This document shows, one piece after another, positions 51,352 through 60,443 of a stretch of DNA of 64,000 nt; position 1 is the first letter of the stretch; every line of letters starts with the position of its first letter. This DNA is from SZUA-430 sp964561925 (GTDB lineage Bacteria > Pseudomonadota > Alphaproteobacteria > Micropepsales > Micropepsaceae), in assembly GCA_964561925.1 (NCBI GenBank), contig CAZLRW010000001.1, forward strand, positions 62,001 through 126,000, written 5' to 3'. The position numbers and the translations under genes were made by a program. The notes beneath the pieces are model-generated. The model saw only the letters and a program-made list of their open reading frames with translations, did not search any database and was not told the origin of the DNA.

Positions 51352-54300
51352 TCAACGCGCGGACAGCGTCTTCGCAGTAACCCATACTTCAGTCTTGACT
51401 AGCGAATAGATCGCGGGGATCACGACAAGGGTGAGCGCGGTCGAGGAGAGCATGCCACCGATCATCGGGACCGCGATGCGTTGCATGATTTCGGAGCCTG
51501 CGCCGGTCGACCACATGATGGGGAGGAGGCCCGCCATGATCGCCGCCACCGTCATTAGCTTCGGCCGCACGCGTTCGACGGCGCCTTCCATCACCGCGGC
51601 GTTGACGTTTGCGAGCGTGAGCGGGCGACCCTCGGCTGCCGAGCGCTCTCGATGCGCAGCGAGCGCGTGGTCGAGGTAGATCAGCATCACGACGCCGGTT
51701 TCGGCGGCGACGCCCGCGAGCGCGATGAAGCCGACGGCGACGGCGACGCTGAAATTGAAGCCGAGGCCGTACATGAGCCATAACCCGCCGACGAGCGCGA
51801 ACGGAACTGAGGCCATCACGATCAGCGTTTCGGTGAGGCGGCCGAAGTTCAGGTAGAGAAGCAGGAAGATAATGAGCAGCGTCACCGGCACGACGATCAT
51901 GAGCTTCGCCTGCGCGCGTTCGAGATACTCGAACTGTCCGCTCCAGATAGGATAGACGCCCGCGGGAAACTTCACCTCGCGCGCGACGGCCTCGCGCGCT
52001 TCCGCGACGTAGCCGCCGAGATCGCGGTCGCGCACGTCGACGAAGACATAGGCCGCGAGCTGCGCGTCCTCAGTGCGGATCGTCGAAGGTCCCTGTTCGA
52101 GCTTGATCTTCGCGACTTGGCCGAGCGGCACGCCGCCGCCCGCGGCCATCGGCACGATCACCTGGCGCGCGATCGTCTGCGGGTCGGAGCGCATGTCGCG
52201 CGGGTAGCGGATGTTGACGCCGTAGCGCTCGCGGCCTTCGACAGTCGTCGTCACCGCCTCGCCCCCTAAGGCCATCGCGATCGTGTCCTGCACCTGATCG
52301 ACGCTAAGGCCGTAGCGGGCGAGTTCGCGCCGGTCGGGTTCGATCGTCAGGTAGTAGCCGCCCTGGATGCGCTCGGAGAACGCGCTCGCCGTGCCCGGTA
52401 CGTTGCGCAACACGCGTTCGATCTCGCGTGCCGCCGTCTCAATGTCGGCGAGCGAACGGCCGATGACCTTGACGCCGACCGGCGTACGGATGCCGGTCGA
52501 GAGCATGTCGATGCGCGCCTTGATCGGCATCGTCCACGCGTTCGAGACGCCGGGAAATTGCAAGCTCGCATCCATGTCGGCGATGAGCTTTTCGACCGTC
52601 ATGCCGGCGCGCCATTCGCTTTCGGGCTTCAGGTTCACGACCGTCTCGAACATTTCGAGCGGCGCAGGATCGGTCGCGGTTTGGGCGCGGCCCGCCTTGC
52701 CGAAGACGGAGGCGACTTCGGGGAAAGACTTGATGATCTTGTTCTGCGTCTGCACGAGTTCGGAGGCCTTCGTGACCGAGAGGCCGGGCAGCGTCGTTGG
52801 CATGTAGAACAGCGTGCCTTCGTTCAGCGTCGGCATGAATTCGGAGCCGGTGCGCAGCAGCGGCCACACGGAGACAGCAAGCACAGCGAGCGCGATGCCG
52901 ACCGTCAAGATGCGCGCGTTCAGGACCGCGCGGATGACCGGGCGGTAGAGCGCGATCAGGAAGCGGTTGATCGGGTTTTCGGCTTCGCTGCGGATCTTGC
53001 CTTTGATGAACAGCACCATCAGGGCAGGCACGAGCGTCACGGAGAGCAACGCGGCAGCGGCCATCGCGAACGTCTTCGTGAAAGCGAGGGGGTGGAACAG
53101 GCGGCCTTCCTGCGCCTCGAGCGCGAAGATCGGCAGGAACGAGACGGTGATGATCAAGAGCGAGAAGAAGAGCGACGGGCCGACTTCGACCGCGGCGTCG
53201 ACGATCGCCTGGGTTCGGGACTCGCCGGGCTTGAGGCGTTCGATGTGCTTGTGCGCGTTCTCGATCATGACGATCGCGGCGTCCACCATGGCGCCGATCG
53301 CAATGGCGATGCCGCCCAGGCTCATGATGTTGGAGCTCAGCCCTAAAGCCTTCATCCCGGCGAAGGCGAGAAGCACGCCCACGGGCAGCATGATGATCGC
53401 GACGAGCGCACTCCTGACATGCAACAGGAAGACGATGCAGACGAGGGCGACGATGATGCTCTCTTCGGTCAGCGTGCGTTCGAGCGTTGCGATCGCGCGC
53501 GCGATCAAGTCGGAACGGTCGTAGACCGGCACGATGCGCGTGCCTTCGGGCAGGCTCGGCAACAGTGCGTTAAGCGCCTGTTTTGCCGCGTCGATGACGT
53601 CGATCGTGTTCGCGCCCTGGCGCTGGGCGACGATGCCGGCCGCGACTTCGCCCTCGCCGTTCAATTCGGCGACACCGCGCCGTTCGTCGGGGCCGATCTC
53701 GACGCGCGCCACGTCTTTGATCGTCACCGGTACGCCCGCCATCGATTTCAACGCAATCGCTTCGATGTCGGCGGCACTCTTCAGATAGCCGCGGCCGCGC
53801 ACGGCGTGTTCGGTCTCGCTGAGTTCGACGACGCGGCCGCCGACGTCACGGTTCGAGCCTGCGATCGCCTTGCGCACGTCGTCGAGCGTCAGCCCTAGCG
53901 CGAGCAGGCGCTTCGGATCGACGACGACGTTGTACTGCTTGACGAGTCCGCCGACGCTCGACACTTCGGCCACGCCGTCCGCCTTCGCCGCCGCGAAGCG
54001 CGCATACCAATCCTGCAGCGTGCGGGTCTCGGCAAGGCTCAGTGTCGGGTGCTCGATCGCGTATTGATAGACCCAGCCGACGCCGGTCGCGTCCGGCCCG
54101 AGTGACGGCGTGACGCCGGCGGGCAGGCGGCGTGCGGCCGCATTCAGGTATTCGAGCACACGGCTGCGCGCCCAGTAGAGGTCGGTGCCGTCCTCGAAGA
54201 TCACGTAGACGAAGCTGACGCCGAAATAGGAGAAACCGCGCACGGCGCGCGACTTCGGCACGCTCAACATCGCGGTCGTCAGCGGATAGGTGACCTGATC

Positions 54301-54486
54301 CTCGACCACCTGCGGGGCCTGGCCCGGATATTCCGTGTAGATGATGACCTGTGTGTCGGAGAGATCGGGGATCGCGTCGACTGGCGTGGTGATCAGCGCG
54401 TAGACACCGGCAAAGACGCTGAGCGCTGTCGCGACGAGCACGAGCAGCAGGTTGCGCGCCGACCAGCGGATGATCCCGGCGATCAT
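51352..54486 (-). CDS. cusA: CusA/CzcA-type heavy-metal RND efflux pump
   Basis: 1,044 residues with the full RND plan: helix 1, a first porter region beginning TTPVDAIPDLSDTQVIIYTEYPGQAPQVVEDQVTYPL in parts, helix bundle, second porter region, helix bundle. The DLSDTQV and DQVTYPL signatures mark the heavy-metal (CusA/CzcA/SilA) branch, and the adaptor type (see cusB) favours monovalent Cu/Ag. It overlaps cusB by 4 bases (ATGA) and is the last gene of the efflux operon. The frame is intact and of normal length. Confidence 0.95.
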   Translation of the reverse strand: MIAGIIRWSARNLLLVLVATALSVFAGVYALITTPVDAIPDLSDTQVIIYTEYPGQAPQVVEDQVTYPLTTAMLSVPKSRAVRGFSYFGVSFVYVIFEDGTDLYWARSRVLEYLNAAARRLPAGVTPSLGPDATGVGWVYQYAIEHPTLSLAETRTLQDWYARFAAAKADGVAEVSSVGGLVKQYNVVVDPKRLLALGLTLDDVRKAIAGSNRDVGGRVVELSETEHAVRGRGYLKSAADIEAIALKSMAGVPVTIKDVARVEIGPDERRGVAELNGEGEVAAGIVAQRQGANTIDVIDAAKQALNALLPSLPEGTRIVPVYDRSDLIARAIATLERTLTEESIIVALVCIVFLLHVRSALVAIIMLPVGVLLAFAGMKALGLSSNIMSLGGIAIAIGAMVDAAIVMIENAHKHIERLKPGESRTQAIVDAAVEVGPSLFFSLLIITVSFLPIFALEAQEGRLFHPLAFTKTFAMAAAALLSVTLVPALMVLFIKGKIRSEAENPINRFLIALYRPVIRAVLNARILTVGIALAVLAVSVWPLLRTGSEFMPTLNEGTLFYMPTTLPGLSVTKASELVQTQNKIIKSFPEVASVFGKAGRAQTATDPAPLEMFETVVNLKPESEWRAGMTVEKLIADMDASLQFPGVSNAWTMPIKARIDMLSTGIRTPVGVKVIGRSLADIETAAREIERVLRNVPGTASAFSERIQGGYYLTIEPDRRELARYGLSVDQVQDTIAMALGGEAVTTTVEGRERYGVNIRYPRDMRSDPQTIARQVIVPMAAGGGVPLGQVAKIKLEQGPSTIRTEDAQLAAYVFVDVRDRDLGGYVAEAREAVAREVKFPAGVYPIWSGQFEYLERAQAKLMIVVPVTLLIIFLLLYLNFGRLTETLIVMASVPFALVGGLWLMYGLGFNFSVAVAVGFIALAGVAAETGVVMLIYLDHALAAHRERSAAEGRPLTLANVNAAVMEGAVERVRPKLMTVAAIMAGLLPIMWSTGAGSEIMQRIAVPMIGGMLSSTALTLVVIPAIYSLVKTEVWVTAKTLSAR

Positions 54487-55865
54487 GGCTTTTGCTCCGC
54501 GGTGAACGTCTGCAGCGCCGCGCGCAAGTTGCTTTCGGCGTCGATCAGGAACGTGGCGGAGGTCACGACCTCTTCGTCGCCGTTGAGGCCCGAGGCGATT
54601 TCGATCATGCCGTTTGCGCGGCGGCCAGCTGTGACGGCGCGCGGTTGGAAACGTCCCTCGCCGCGCGCGATCAGAACGACTTGGCGCGCACCGGAATCGA
54701 TGAGCGCGCTGTCGGGTACGGCGAGGACGGCTGGCGCCGGCGGGCTCGCGACTTCGACCGAGGCGAACATGCCAGGGAGCAACACGCCCTCGGGGTTCGC
54801 CAACTCGATGCGCACCTTTGCGGTGCGCGTCGTCATCGACACTTCGGGGTAAACGAACGTCACTTTGCCTTCGAACGTCTTGCCCGGGAATGCGTTCAGC
54901 GTGATGCGCGCGGCTGCGCCTGGCTTGGCGATCGCGAGCGCGTTCTCAGGCGCTTCGGCGATGACCCAGATGTTCGAAAGATCGGCCAAGCGGTAGAGCG
55001 TTGCGCCGGGTTCTGCTTGCATGCCGGCGACGATTGGCTTTTCGATGACAACACCGTTCTGCGGCGCGCGCCAAGTGACGGCGCCGGTCGCGACGCGCGT
55101 TCGGATCAAACGTTCGATCTCTGCTTCCGGCACTTCGTAGAGGCGCAGGCGTTCGCGCGCCGCCTTGATGCTGCGCGCGTTCGAACTGGCCACGACGCCG
55201 CCTTGATCTGTAGCGACATCGCGCGCTTTCAGCGCGAGCGCGAGGTCGAGTTCCTCTCTCAGGAGGAACGGGCTTTGGATATCGAACAGCGGCTGGCCTT
55301 TGCGCACCTTCTCGCCGGTCGCCGCGACGTGGAGCTTCACGACGTTTGCGGGGAATTTCAGCGCCACGACGCCGAGTTTGCGTTCGTCGGCCGTGACAGT
55401 GCCCGAGAGCAGCACGGTCTCGCTCATCGCCTGGCGGGTGACTTTCACGGTGCGCACGCCCAAGCGCTGCACACGATCGAGGCTGACCTTCACGGTGCCC
55501 GGTTCGTCCGTGGCTTCGTCCGCGTAGACGGGGATATAATCCATCCCCATGGAATCCTTCTTCGGCACGGGTGAGGTGTCGGCGAGGCCCATCGGGTTGC
55601 GGTAGTAGAGAACCTTGCGGTCCTCGGCCTGCTTCGCCTCGCCGGGCGCGCGCACGGGGATGTAGTCGCGGCCCTGCGCATCCTTCTTCGGCACCGCCGA
55701 GTAGTCCGGCGCGCCCGACGGATCTTGATAATAGAGGATGCGTCCGGTGTTCGACGTGGACGCTTCCTCGCGATGCGGCACATGCGACGGCCAGAGCCAC
55801 CAGGCGACGCCGCCAGCCGCGGCCAGCGCGAACGCGGCCGCGAGCCAGACTATTGGCTTGCGCAT
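54483..55865 (-). CDS. cusB: CusB-type periplasmic adaptor with two heavy-metal-binding modules
   Basis: 460 residues. After an N-terminal membrane anchor come two copies of a YHYP-like heavy-metal module: LYYQDPSGAPDYSAVPKKD...DYIPV and LYYRNPMGLADTSPVPKKD..MDYIPVY. The hairpin/barrel adaptor domains follow. Methionines and aromatic residues in these modules bind Cu/Ag in relatives. One copy is usual in CusB, so the tandem is slightly unusual. It overlaps cusA and begins 2 bases after the fixH-like stop. Confidence 0.93.
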   Translation of the reverse strand: MRKPIVWLAAAFALAAAGGVAWWLWPSHVPHREEASTSNTGRILYYQDPSGAPDYSAVPKKDAQGRDYIPVRAPGEAKQAEDRKVLYYRNPMGLADTSPVPKKDSMGMDYIPVYADEATDEPGTVKVSLDRVQRLGVRTVKVTRQAMSETVLLSGTVTADERKLGVVALKFPANVVKLHVAATGEKVRKGQPLFDIQSPFLLREELDLALALKARDVATDQGGVVASSNARSIKAARERLRLYEVPEAEIERLIRTRVATGAVTWRAPQNGVVIEKPIVAGMQAEPGATLYRLADLSNIWVIAEAPENALAIAKPGAAARITLNAFPGKTFEGKVTFVYPEVSMTTRTAKVRIELANPEGVLLPGMFASVEVASPPAPAVLAVPDSALIDSGARQVVLIARGEGRFQPRAVTAGRRANGMIEIASGLNGDEEVVTSATFLIDAESNLRAALQTFTAEQKP

Positions 55866-55867
55866 GG

Positions 55868-56266
55868 TCAGCTCGCCGTGACGACGACGGTGCCGGTGAT
55901 CGTCTCGTCGACACCCTGCACTTTTGCGCTCAACGTTAGGGCCCAGCGGCCGGCCATCGTGGGGGTGACCTTGAAGCGATACACGCCGGGGGTGGGCGAG
56001 CCTTGCGCCTCGACCGGCGCGGTCATGGCACCCATCGCGTCGGGGCTCATGTCGAAGCGCGTTTCGAAGATGACAGCGTTCTCGACCGGCTTGCCGGTCG
56101 GCTCATGGACCAGACGCACGTCGAGGATCGCCTCGCCCTCCATCGTGATCTCGCTTGTCATGGCGGAGAACACATAGGGCGATTTCGGCGAACCGCAGGC
56201 GACGAGCAGCAGAAATGCGGCGACGACGGCCGTGGCCGTGCGGGCCAGCGTGTGAGGCGAGTTCAT
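55868..56266 (-). CDS. FixH-like lipoprotein of the cus operon
   Basis: 132 residues. A lipoprotein signal ends at FLLLVAC; the mature part is an immunoglobulin-like FixH/YtkA domain (EAILDVRLVHEPTGKPVENAVIFETRFDMSPDAMGAMTAPV in parts, ending GRWALTLSAKVQG). FixH-type domains are common next to copper transport genes and may deliver or bind copper in the periplasm. The frame is open to 56338, but the ATG at 56266 gives the signal peptide. Confidence 0.82.
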   Translation of the reverse strand: MNSPHTLARTATAVVAAFLLLVACGSPKSPYVFSAMTSEITMEGEAILDVRLVHEPTGKPVENAVIFETRFDMSPDAMGAMTAPVEAQGSPTPGVYRFKVTPTMAGRWALTLSAKVQGVDETITGTVVVTAS

Positions 56267-56334
56267 GTCGGAAGTTCCTTGCGTGAATGTCGGCAAACTC
56301 CGCGCGAGAACTCCCCGCGCGAAGGTCGGATCGG

Positions 56335-56685
56335 TCAAGCAAGGACGGTTCGGGGAGGCGGCTTATCCGGCTCGCGTTCGCGGCCGGCGAGAACGACATT
56401 CGACGGGACTTCTGCGCGCATCGCGCGAACGACCGGCATGGCGACGGTCGCGACCGGTGGCATCGCGGCCGTCAATCCCAGGCAGGCTACCACGCACGAC
56501 GACATCGGCGCTCCGTCGCCGCAACCGTCGCAAGGCATATCGCAGGGCGCATCGCCGTGCGCGGCTATCGCTTCGCCGGAGGAGCGCATCGGCTGCGCCG
56601 CAAACGCGAAGGCGGGGCTCAACGCCAACGCCGCCGTCAGCAGCATGCCCAAAACCATCCTGAAGGATTTCGCCAAGCGTCGCAT
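56335..56685 (-). CDS. Small cysteine-rich exported protein of the cus operon
   Basis: About 116 residues. A signal peptide (FRMVLGMLLTAALALSPAFAFA) is followed by a cysteine-rich stretch APCDMPCDGCGDGAPMSSC then VVACLGLTAAM. Spacing C-x3-C-x2-C ... C-x3-C is suggestive of metal binding. I do not know a named family, though similar small proteins head copper operons. It is first in line with fixH-cusB-cusA. An ATG at 56694 would add three residues. Confidence 0.6.
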   Translation of the reverse strand: MRRLAKSFRMVLGMLLTAALALSPAFAFAAQPMRSSGEAIAAHGDAPCDMPCDGCGDGAPMSSCVVACLGLTAAMPPVATVAMPVVRAMRAEVPSNVVLAGREREPDKPPPRTVLA

Positions 56686-56694
56686 GATCACCAA

Positions 56695-57122
56695 TTTAGT
56701 CTATCACCTGCCGCTTGTGTGACGATTAACGCCTGGAAGGGTGAAAACTCCCGGAATTGTGACCCGTTTGCGAGCGTTACGCGGGCGGAGCCGCGAGCGG
56801 CGCCCGCTGTGACGGTCGGCAAATTCCGTGTCTATGGTTCGGCTCCGGGAAATGGTTCGCGCAAGGCGCATGTCGGCATCTGATAGGCGACGTCCCGGCT
56901 TGCGTCGAAAGGTCCGATCCTCGCCGCGTCGAACACGCCCGAGACCTCGATGAAGTGGATGCCCGAACCATTGCCCAGCCGCGTTTTGCGCGCCTGCTGC
57001 GACTGAGTAGCATACGCGTCTTGAAGGTCGCGCGAATTCCATCCGAGCGATCCTCATTGTGCTCCCAAAGTCGCCCGACGTCCTTCCGCCTTTGTGATGA
57101 ACACACATCAGGGCCTCTTGCT
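56695..57122. other. Non-coding gap with GC-rich hairpin
   Basis: No gene is recognised. A strong nested stem occupies 56781-56807 (arms GCGGGC/GCCCGC with inner GCCGC/GCGGC), possibly ending transcripts of the sigF operon, but there is no T-tract. The cus operon promoter must lie between it and 56694. Confidence 0.45.
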
Positions 57123-57731
57123 TCAGAGGACGCCTTGCGCGACGGCACGATTGTAGTCTTCGGGGATGTCGATATCCCAAAGGGGCTCAAGCTCCACCAA
57201 GTCGATGCTCGCGGCTTTGGCTCTGGCACGGGTTTCGGCCATGACGGTGGCGGTGCCCCAGCTGATGCCGGCGAAGAGGTGTGGCGATGCTCGGCGGAGG
57301 CCCAACAGAATGTACCCTCCATCCTCAACAGGCAGGGCAACGGCATCCGTCCGCGACAACAACTTGGCACAATGCTGCAGATGGGCAGCGGTGATCACCG
57401 CGCAGTCCGTTCCCATCAACAGCGTCGGCCCGTTTGTCGTGAGTGTTTTAAACGCGTGCTGCATGCGTTTGCCAAGGTCGCCGGCCACTTGCTGGTAAAG
57501 ACGGACATCATAGCGTGCGGCGAGATCCGTAAACGCATCGTGCTCAGCGTCGGGTGCGCACCATAACGAAACCGAGCCCAGCGCGGCGCCAACGGCGGTC
57601 TGCACCGATCGCTCGATCAGTTGGCGCTGCAGCGACGCGGCGCCAGCCGCACCGAGGCTCGGTATCAGCCGCGTCTTGGCGAAGCCTGCAATTGGCGCCT
57701 TTGCGAATACCGCTATGCCCGTTGGCGCCAT
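57123..57731 (-). CDS. TIGR04282-type glycosyltransferase (arsenosugar/rSAM-associated)
   Basis: 202 residues, DUF2064 fold: IAVFAKAPIAGFAKTRLIPSLG at the start, LMGTDCAVI with the D-x-D-like metal site, PVEDGGYILLGLRR and DIDIPEDYNRA at the end. Members are named after neighbourhoods with radical SAM and ArsM genes (arsenosugar-type biosynthesis). In this window arsM and a radical SAM gene lie only 3-6 kb away. It follows a small membrane protein gene by 12 bases. Confidence 0.85.
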   Translation of the reverse strand: MAPTGIAVFAKAPIAGFAKTRLIPSLGAAGAASLQRQLIERSVQTAVGAALGSVSLWCAPDAEHDAFTDLAARYDVRLYQQVAGDLGKRMQHAFKTLTTNGPTLLMGTDCAVITAAHLQHCAKLLSRTDAVALPVEDGGYILLGLRRASPHLFAGISWGTATVMAETRARAKAASIDLVELEPLWDIDIPEDYNRAVAQGVL

Positions 57732-57743
57732 GGGGCACCCGCA

Positions 57744-58127
57744 TCACAGTATGTTAAAGGCGACGAATACGTCCACATAGTCGATACCAAGCGAGATGCC
57801 ATTCGTCACGATGAGAGCGAACGCATACGTAAGGAAGGCGCGGCTTCGCGCTGCGATCGACTCCAAGCGAGTCGTCAGCCACAGCAAGAGAGGCGTCCAG
57901 AAAATCACATGCGAAAGACCAAGATGCGGGCCATATCCCATACGGTCGAACAGAAGGTTCATGAAGACGGCATTTGCCACAAAAGCCGCAACGATGACCC
58001 GCGCCTCGACGTTACGAATGAACGCCAGCGGGACTATCAGATTCATCGCGCCCAACCAGATCAGCCACACCCTTAGTGGCGCCGGCTGGCTCATCAGCGC
58101 CTCGAAGAGAGTGCTGCTGTTCGACAT
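57744..58127 (-). CDS. Hypothetical membrane protein
   Basis: 127 residues, about four membrane helices (VWLIWLGAMNLIVPLAFI; VIVAAFVANAVFMNLLF; HVIFWTPLLLWL; YAFALIVTNGISLGIDYVDVF). Family not recognised with confidence. It lies between nrsF and the TIGR04282 gene in what looks like one transcription unit headed by sigF. Confidence 0.65.
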   Translation of the reverse strand: MSNSSTLFEALMSQPAPLRVWLIWLGAMNLIVPLAFIRNVEARVIVAAFVANAVFMNLLFDRMGYGPHLGLSHVIFWTPLLLWLTTRLESIAARSRAFLTYAFALIVTNGISLGIDYVDVFVAFNIL

Positions 58128-58183
58128 GTCAAAGCTCCCGACAGAGTGATACGCGAAACCGAACTCGATCGAACGAACTCGGG

Positions 58184-58828
58184 CTATGTGTTGAGAGTTC
58201 GCGCTGAACCGCGATCCAAGAGAAGAATGACGAGCGCCGTCGCGGCCACGTGAGCGGCAAGGTCCAGGTAAGTGGCGTCGACGCTATGAAAGAGAGGCAG
58301 AGCTGTCGCGGCGATCGACGCGGTGGCGACGCCCAACGTCACCACGAACCAACGCAAATGGCCCGGATAGCTTCGCCGAAGCGCGAGCAAGAGCGCTGCG
58401 CCAAGCGCGCTTCCGAGCATCAGCACAAACGCGAAACACATCGCGCTCTCGCCCGGAAGGAAACCGTCCGGCCCCTTGACGATCCAGCTCTGAAAGCAGC
58501 TGTAGCCTGTATACCAAAGCCAGGCCGCCACCGCCGGCCACGGCAGAAGGGCCCAGTGCCAGCGACGATCGGGGCGGCTGAGCTCGAAAGCCGCGATCGT
58601 TGCAAGCACCCCGGTCGCGCCACTGGCGATCCAGGTCGGTAGGAACTGCGGGTCGCCGAGCCGGCCGACGAACATCGAGAGCGTGCCGACGCCGGCCGCG
58701 ACGACCGCCAGTGCGCCCGATATTCCAATGAGCCACAGGAGAGCTGCCGTCAGCGGCGGGCCTAGCGGACGGACCGGGACCCCATGCGCCGCAATGCGCT
58801 CAATGAGGCGATCTCGGCTCTCAACCAT
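58184..58828 (-). CDS. nrsF: NrsF-type (DUF1109) membrane anti-sigma factor
   Basis: 214 residues and about six membrane helices, the DUF1109 plan. Cysteines C111 and C131 lie near helix edges facing the periplasm (GYSCFQSW and SAMCFAF). In Caulobacter two NrsF cysteines are needed for release of SigF by metal stress. The ATG at 58828 overlaps the sigma stop by 8 bases; 58843 is an alternative. Together with the sigma gene it forms a stress-sensing pair. Confidence 0.9.
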   Translation of the reverse strand: MVESRDRLIERIAAHGVPVRPLGPPLTAALLWLIGISGALAVVAAGVGTLSMFVGRLGDPQFLPTWIASGATGVLATIAAFELSRPDRRWHWALLPWPAVAAWLWYTGYSCFQSWIVKGPDGFLPGESAMCFAFVLMLGSALGAALLLALRRSYPGHLRWFVVTLGVATASIAATALPLFHSVDATYLDLAAHVAATALVILLLDRGSARTLNT

Positions 58829-59396
58829 CTTGCTCTCCCGCAATCCGGTTCTTCAAGTTTCGCATGCCGCGGTACACGAGTGACTTGAGCGCAAAGACCG
58901 ATTGCCCCGATATGCGTGAGGCTTCTTCGAGCGAGTGCTCCTCCACTTTGATCAACCGGATCGCTTCACGCTGAGACGAAGGCAGCGACTGCAGCGCAAC
59001 CGAGACTTGCTCACGATGCGCAAACGCGTCGGCGTGATTGGCCCTTTCGTCGGCGCGATCGTGCAGATCGATCGGCTCCGCGCCGGCCTTGTGCCTGCGA
59101 GAGGATCGAAGCATGTCGATCGCGCGCCGTCTCGCAATGGCGGCGACCCATGCATGGACGGAGCGGCCCTCTTCATAAGTGTGGCGCACGCGGTGAACCG
59201 TCAGCAGCGTGTCTTGAACGACGTCTTCGACCGTTTCGGGGTCCGAATGGTATCGCCGCGCCAAGGCCTGAACGAACGGGCTTATCTCGCGGAGAATCTG
59301 CGCATATGCCTGTTGGTTTCCCCGTTGCGCGCTGCCCATAAGCCTCGCCCAACGAGCGGGTCTCGGGTCGCCGACTGCCTCTTGCTCTTCGAGCAT
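58821..59396 (-). CDS. sigF: ECF sigma factor, SigF-like
   Basis: 191 residues. Region 2: YAQILREISPFVQALARRYHSDPETVEDVVQDTLLTVHRVRHTYEEGR; region 4: LPSSQREAIRLIKVEEHSLEEASRISGQSVFALKSLVYRGMRNLK (in segments). Pairing with a DUF1109 gene marks the SigF/NrsF type, which in Caulobacter controls DUF2282/DUF692/DUF2063/DoxX (bufferin) operons. The ATG at 59396 has GAGGGGAA before it; starts at 59423 and 59501 are also open. The bufferin operon 8 kb away is the obvious target. Confidence 0.88.
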   Translation of the reverse strand: MLEEQEAVGDPRPARWARLMGSAQRGNQQAYAQILREISPFVQALARRYHSDPETVEDVVQDTLLTVHRVRHTYEEGRSVHAWVAAIARRRAIDMLRSSRRHKAGAEPIDLHDRADERANHADAFAHREQVSVALQSLPSSQREAIRLIKVEEHSLEEASRISGQSVFALKSLVYRGMRNLKNRIAGEQDG

Positions 59397-59611
59397 TCCG
59401 TGCGGTTCCCCTCGGGCTCGCATAGACCCCGCGGGGAGCCTAGCAGCGCGCACCGTTGTTTGCCAACTCACGGATTGCAGTTCGACCGTTGACACTGTCA
59501 CCCCACAACCTCATCGACCAATGACGTTTCCGCATTGTGAAAGGCGCAAGCGCGAACGTCGGTGCGCGGCCGTCTACCACTCCAAGCGAGGACGACGGTC
59601 ATTGGCGTCTC

Positions 59612-60235
59612 CTATTTCAGCTTCGAGCAGAACAGGCGCGACAGGACACTCGCGGGAATGCCGCTGCCGAGTGAATAGCGTCGATCGACTTGTGTTGCCT
59701 CTGCGACGGCGACCAACGGTCCGGCGCCCCGCGCAGTCGCTTCGAGGAAGCGATACGGCGCTTCGCGCAGGCGCTCGACGCAGACGGTGCCGTTCGATCG
59801 ATAGATCACCAACCTTGTTTCATCTTCCGCCGGTTCGACTTGAGAGCGAGCTCGATCCAGTGCGGTACGCCGAATGAGATCGATGGGGAAGTGAGACTTG
59901 AGGAGCTTGATGTCGTTCGGCAAACCCCGCTCGATCGTCGAGGAGCCACTTTGCTCGGCGGTTTGACGAGCGACATGAACGAACCAGTCCAACTGCGCCA
60001 GGTCGCGCAGGTAGGTTCGGCTCTGAGAGCATGGGTGACGCGCCAGGAACTCCGGGAAAGTTGGTCCTACGTCGAACAAACTGCGCTGAGGCTGCGGTCG
60101 GCTGCTAATGAACTCAGCGGCAACGAGAGCGAACAAGCGTTCGCCCGTAAGACGGGCGACCGCGGGAAATGCCTCTTGCAGCGAAGCGACGAGCACGTCG
60201 GGAATTTGGCGGCAAAGGTTCATGCCGATACTCAC
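59612..60235 (-). CDS. Second DUF2063 (BufC-like) protein, N-terminally short
   Basis: 207 residues from a GTG start. DVLVASLQEAFPAVARLTGERLFALVAAEFI is the DUF2063 core, followed by a divergent C-terminal domain. The usual first 30 residues (…RFAIYRNNV) are missing; before the GTG only a corrupted trace (HFRCEVRNV) is in frame, after a stop. No DUF692 or DUF2282 gene is beside it. It may be a relic of a second bufferin cluster or a diverged orphan partner. Confidence 0.7.
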   Translation of the reverse strand: MSIGMNLCRQIPDVLVASLQEAFPAVARLTGERLFALVAAEFISSRPQPQRSLFDVGPTFPEFLARHPCSQSRTYLRDLAQLDWFVHVARQTAEQSGSSTIERGLPNDIKLLKSHFPIDLIRRTALDRARSQVEPAEDETRLVIYRSNGTVCVERLREAPYRFLEATARGAGPLVAVAEATQVDRRYSLGSGIPASVLSRLFCSKLK

Positions 60236-60443
60236 GTTGCGAACCTCACAGCGAAAATGCCGCGCTCCGTCTCGCGATGGGTGCCGCGCGCTGAGACCAA
60301 AGCTCCTTCAACCTATTCGGCGGCGATGTGGAAAAGGGGGCGCGCCATCACGCGAGTGTGATCGCGCTGTTGGATCGAAGGGTCCCCTTGCCTTACCTTG
60401 CCCACATTCGAGAAAGGCTGACGCGTGCATACGAGGCGAACCT
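60236..60443. other. Divergent intergenic region before nrtS
   Basis: It holds traces of the missing DUF2063 N-terminus on the minus strand and presumably the nrtS promoter. No clear FNR or SigF site was seen. Confidence 0.4.

Noticed and set aside
52558..53346. 262-codon plus-strand frame inside cusA
   Set aside because: Highly charged, repetitive composition typical of an antisense shadow of a GC-rich gene; cusA is clearly the real gene.
54492..55574. 360-codon plus-strand frame inside cusB
   Set aside because: Antisense shadow with Arg/Asp-rich composition and no family motifs.
56850..56880. AACC-N12-CGAA pattern upstream of the cus operon as another SigF promoter
   Set aside because: The spacing is 12, not 16, and a similar N12 pattern occurs over the sigF start codon, so it looks like chance.
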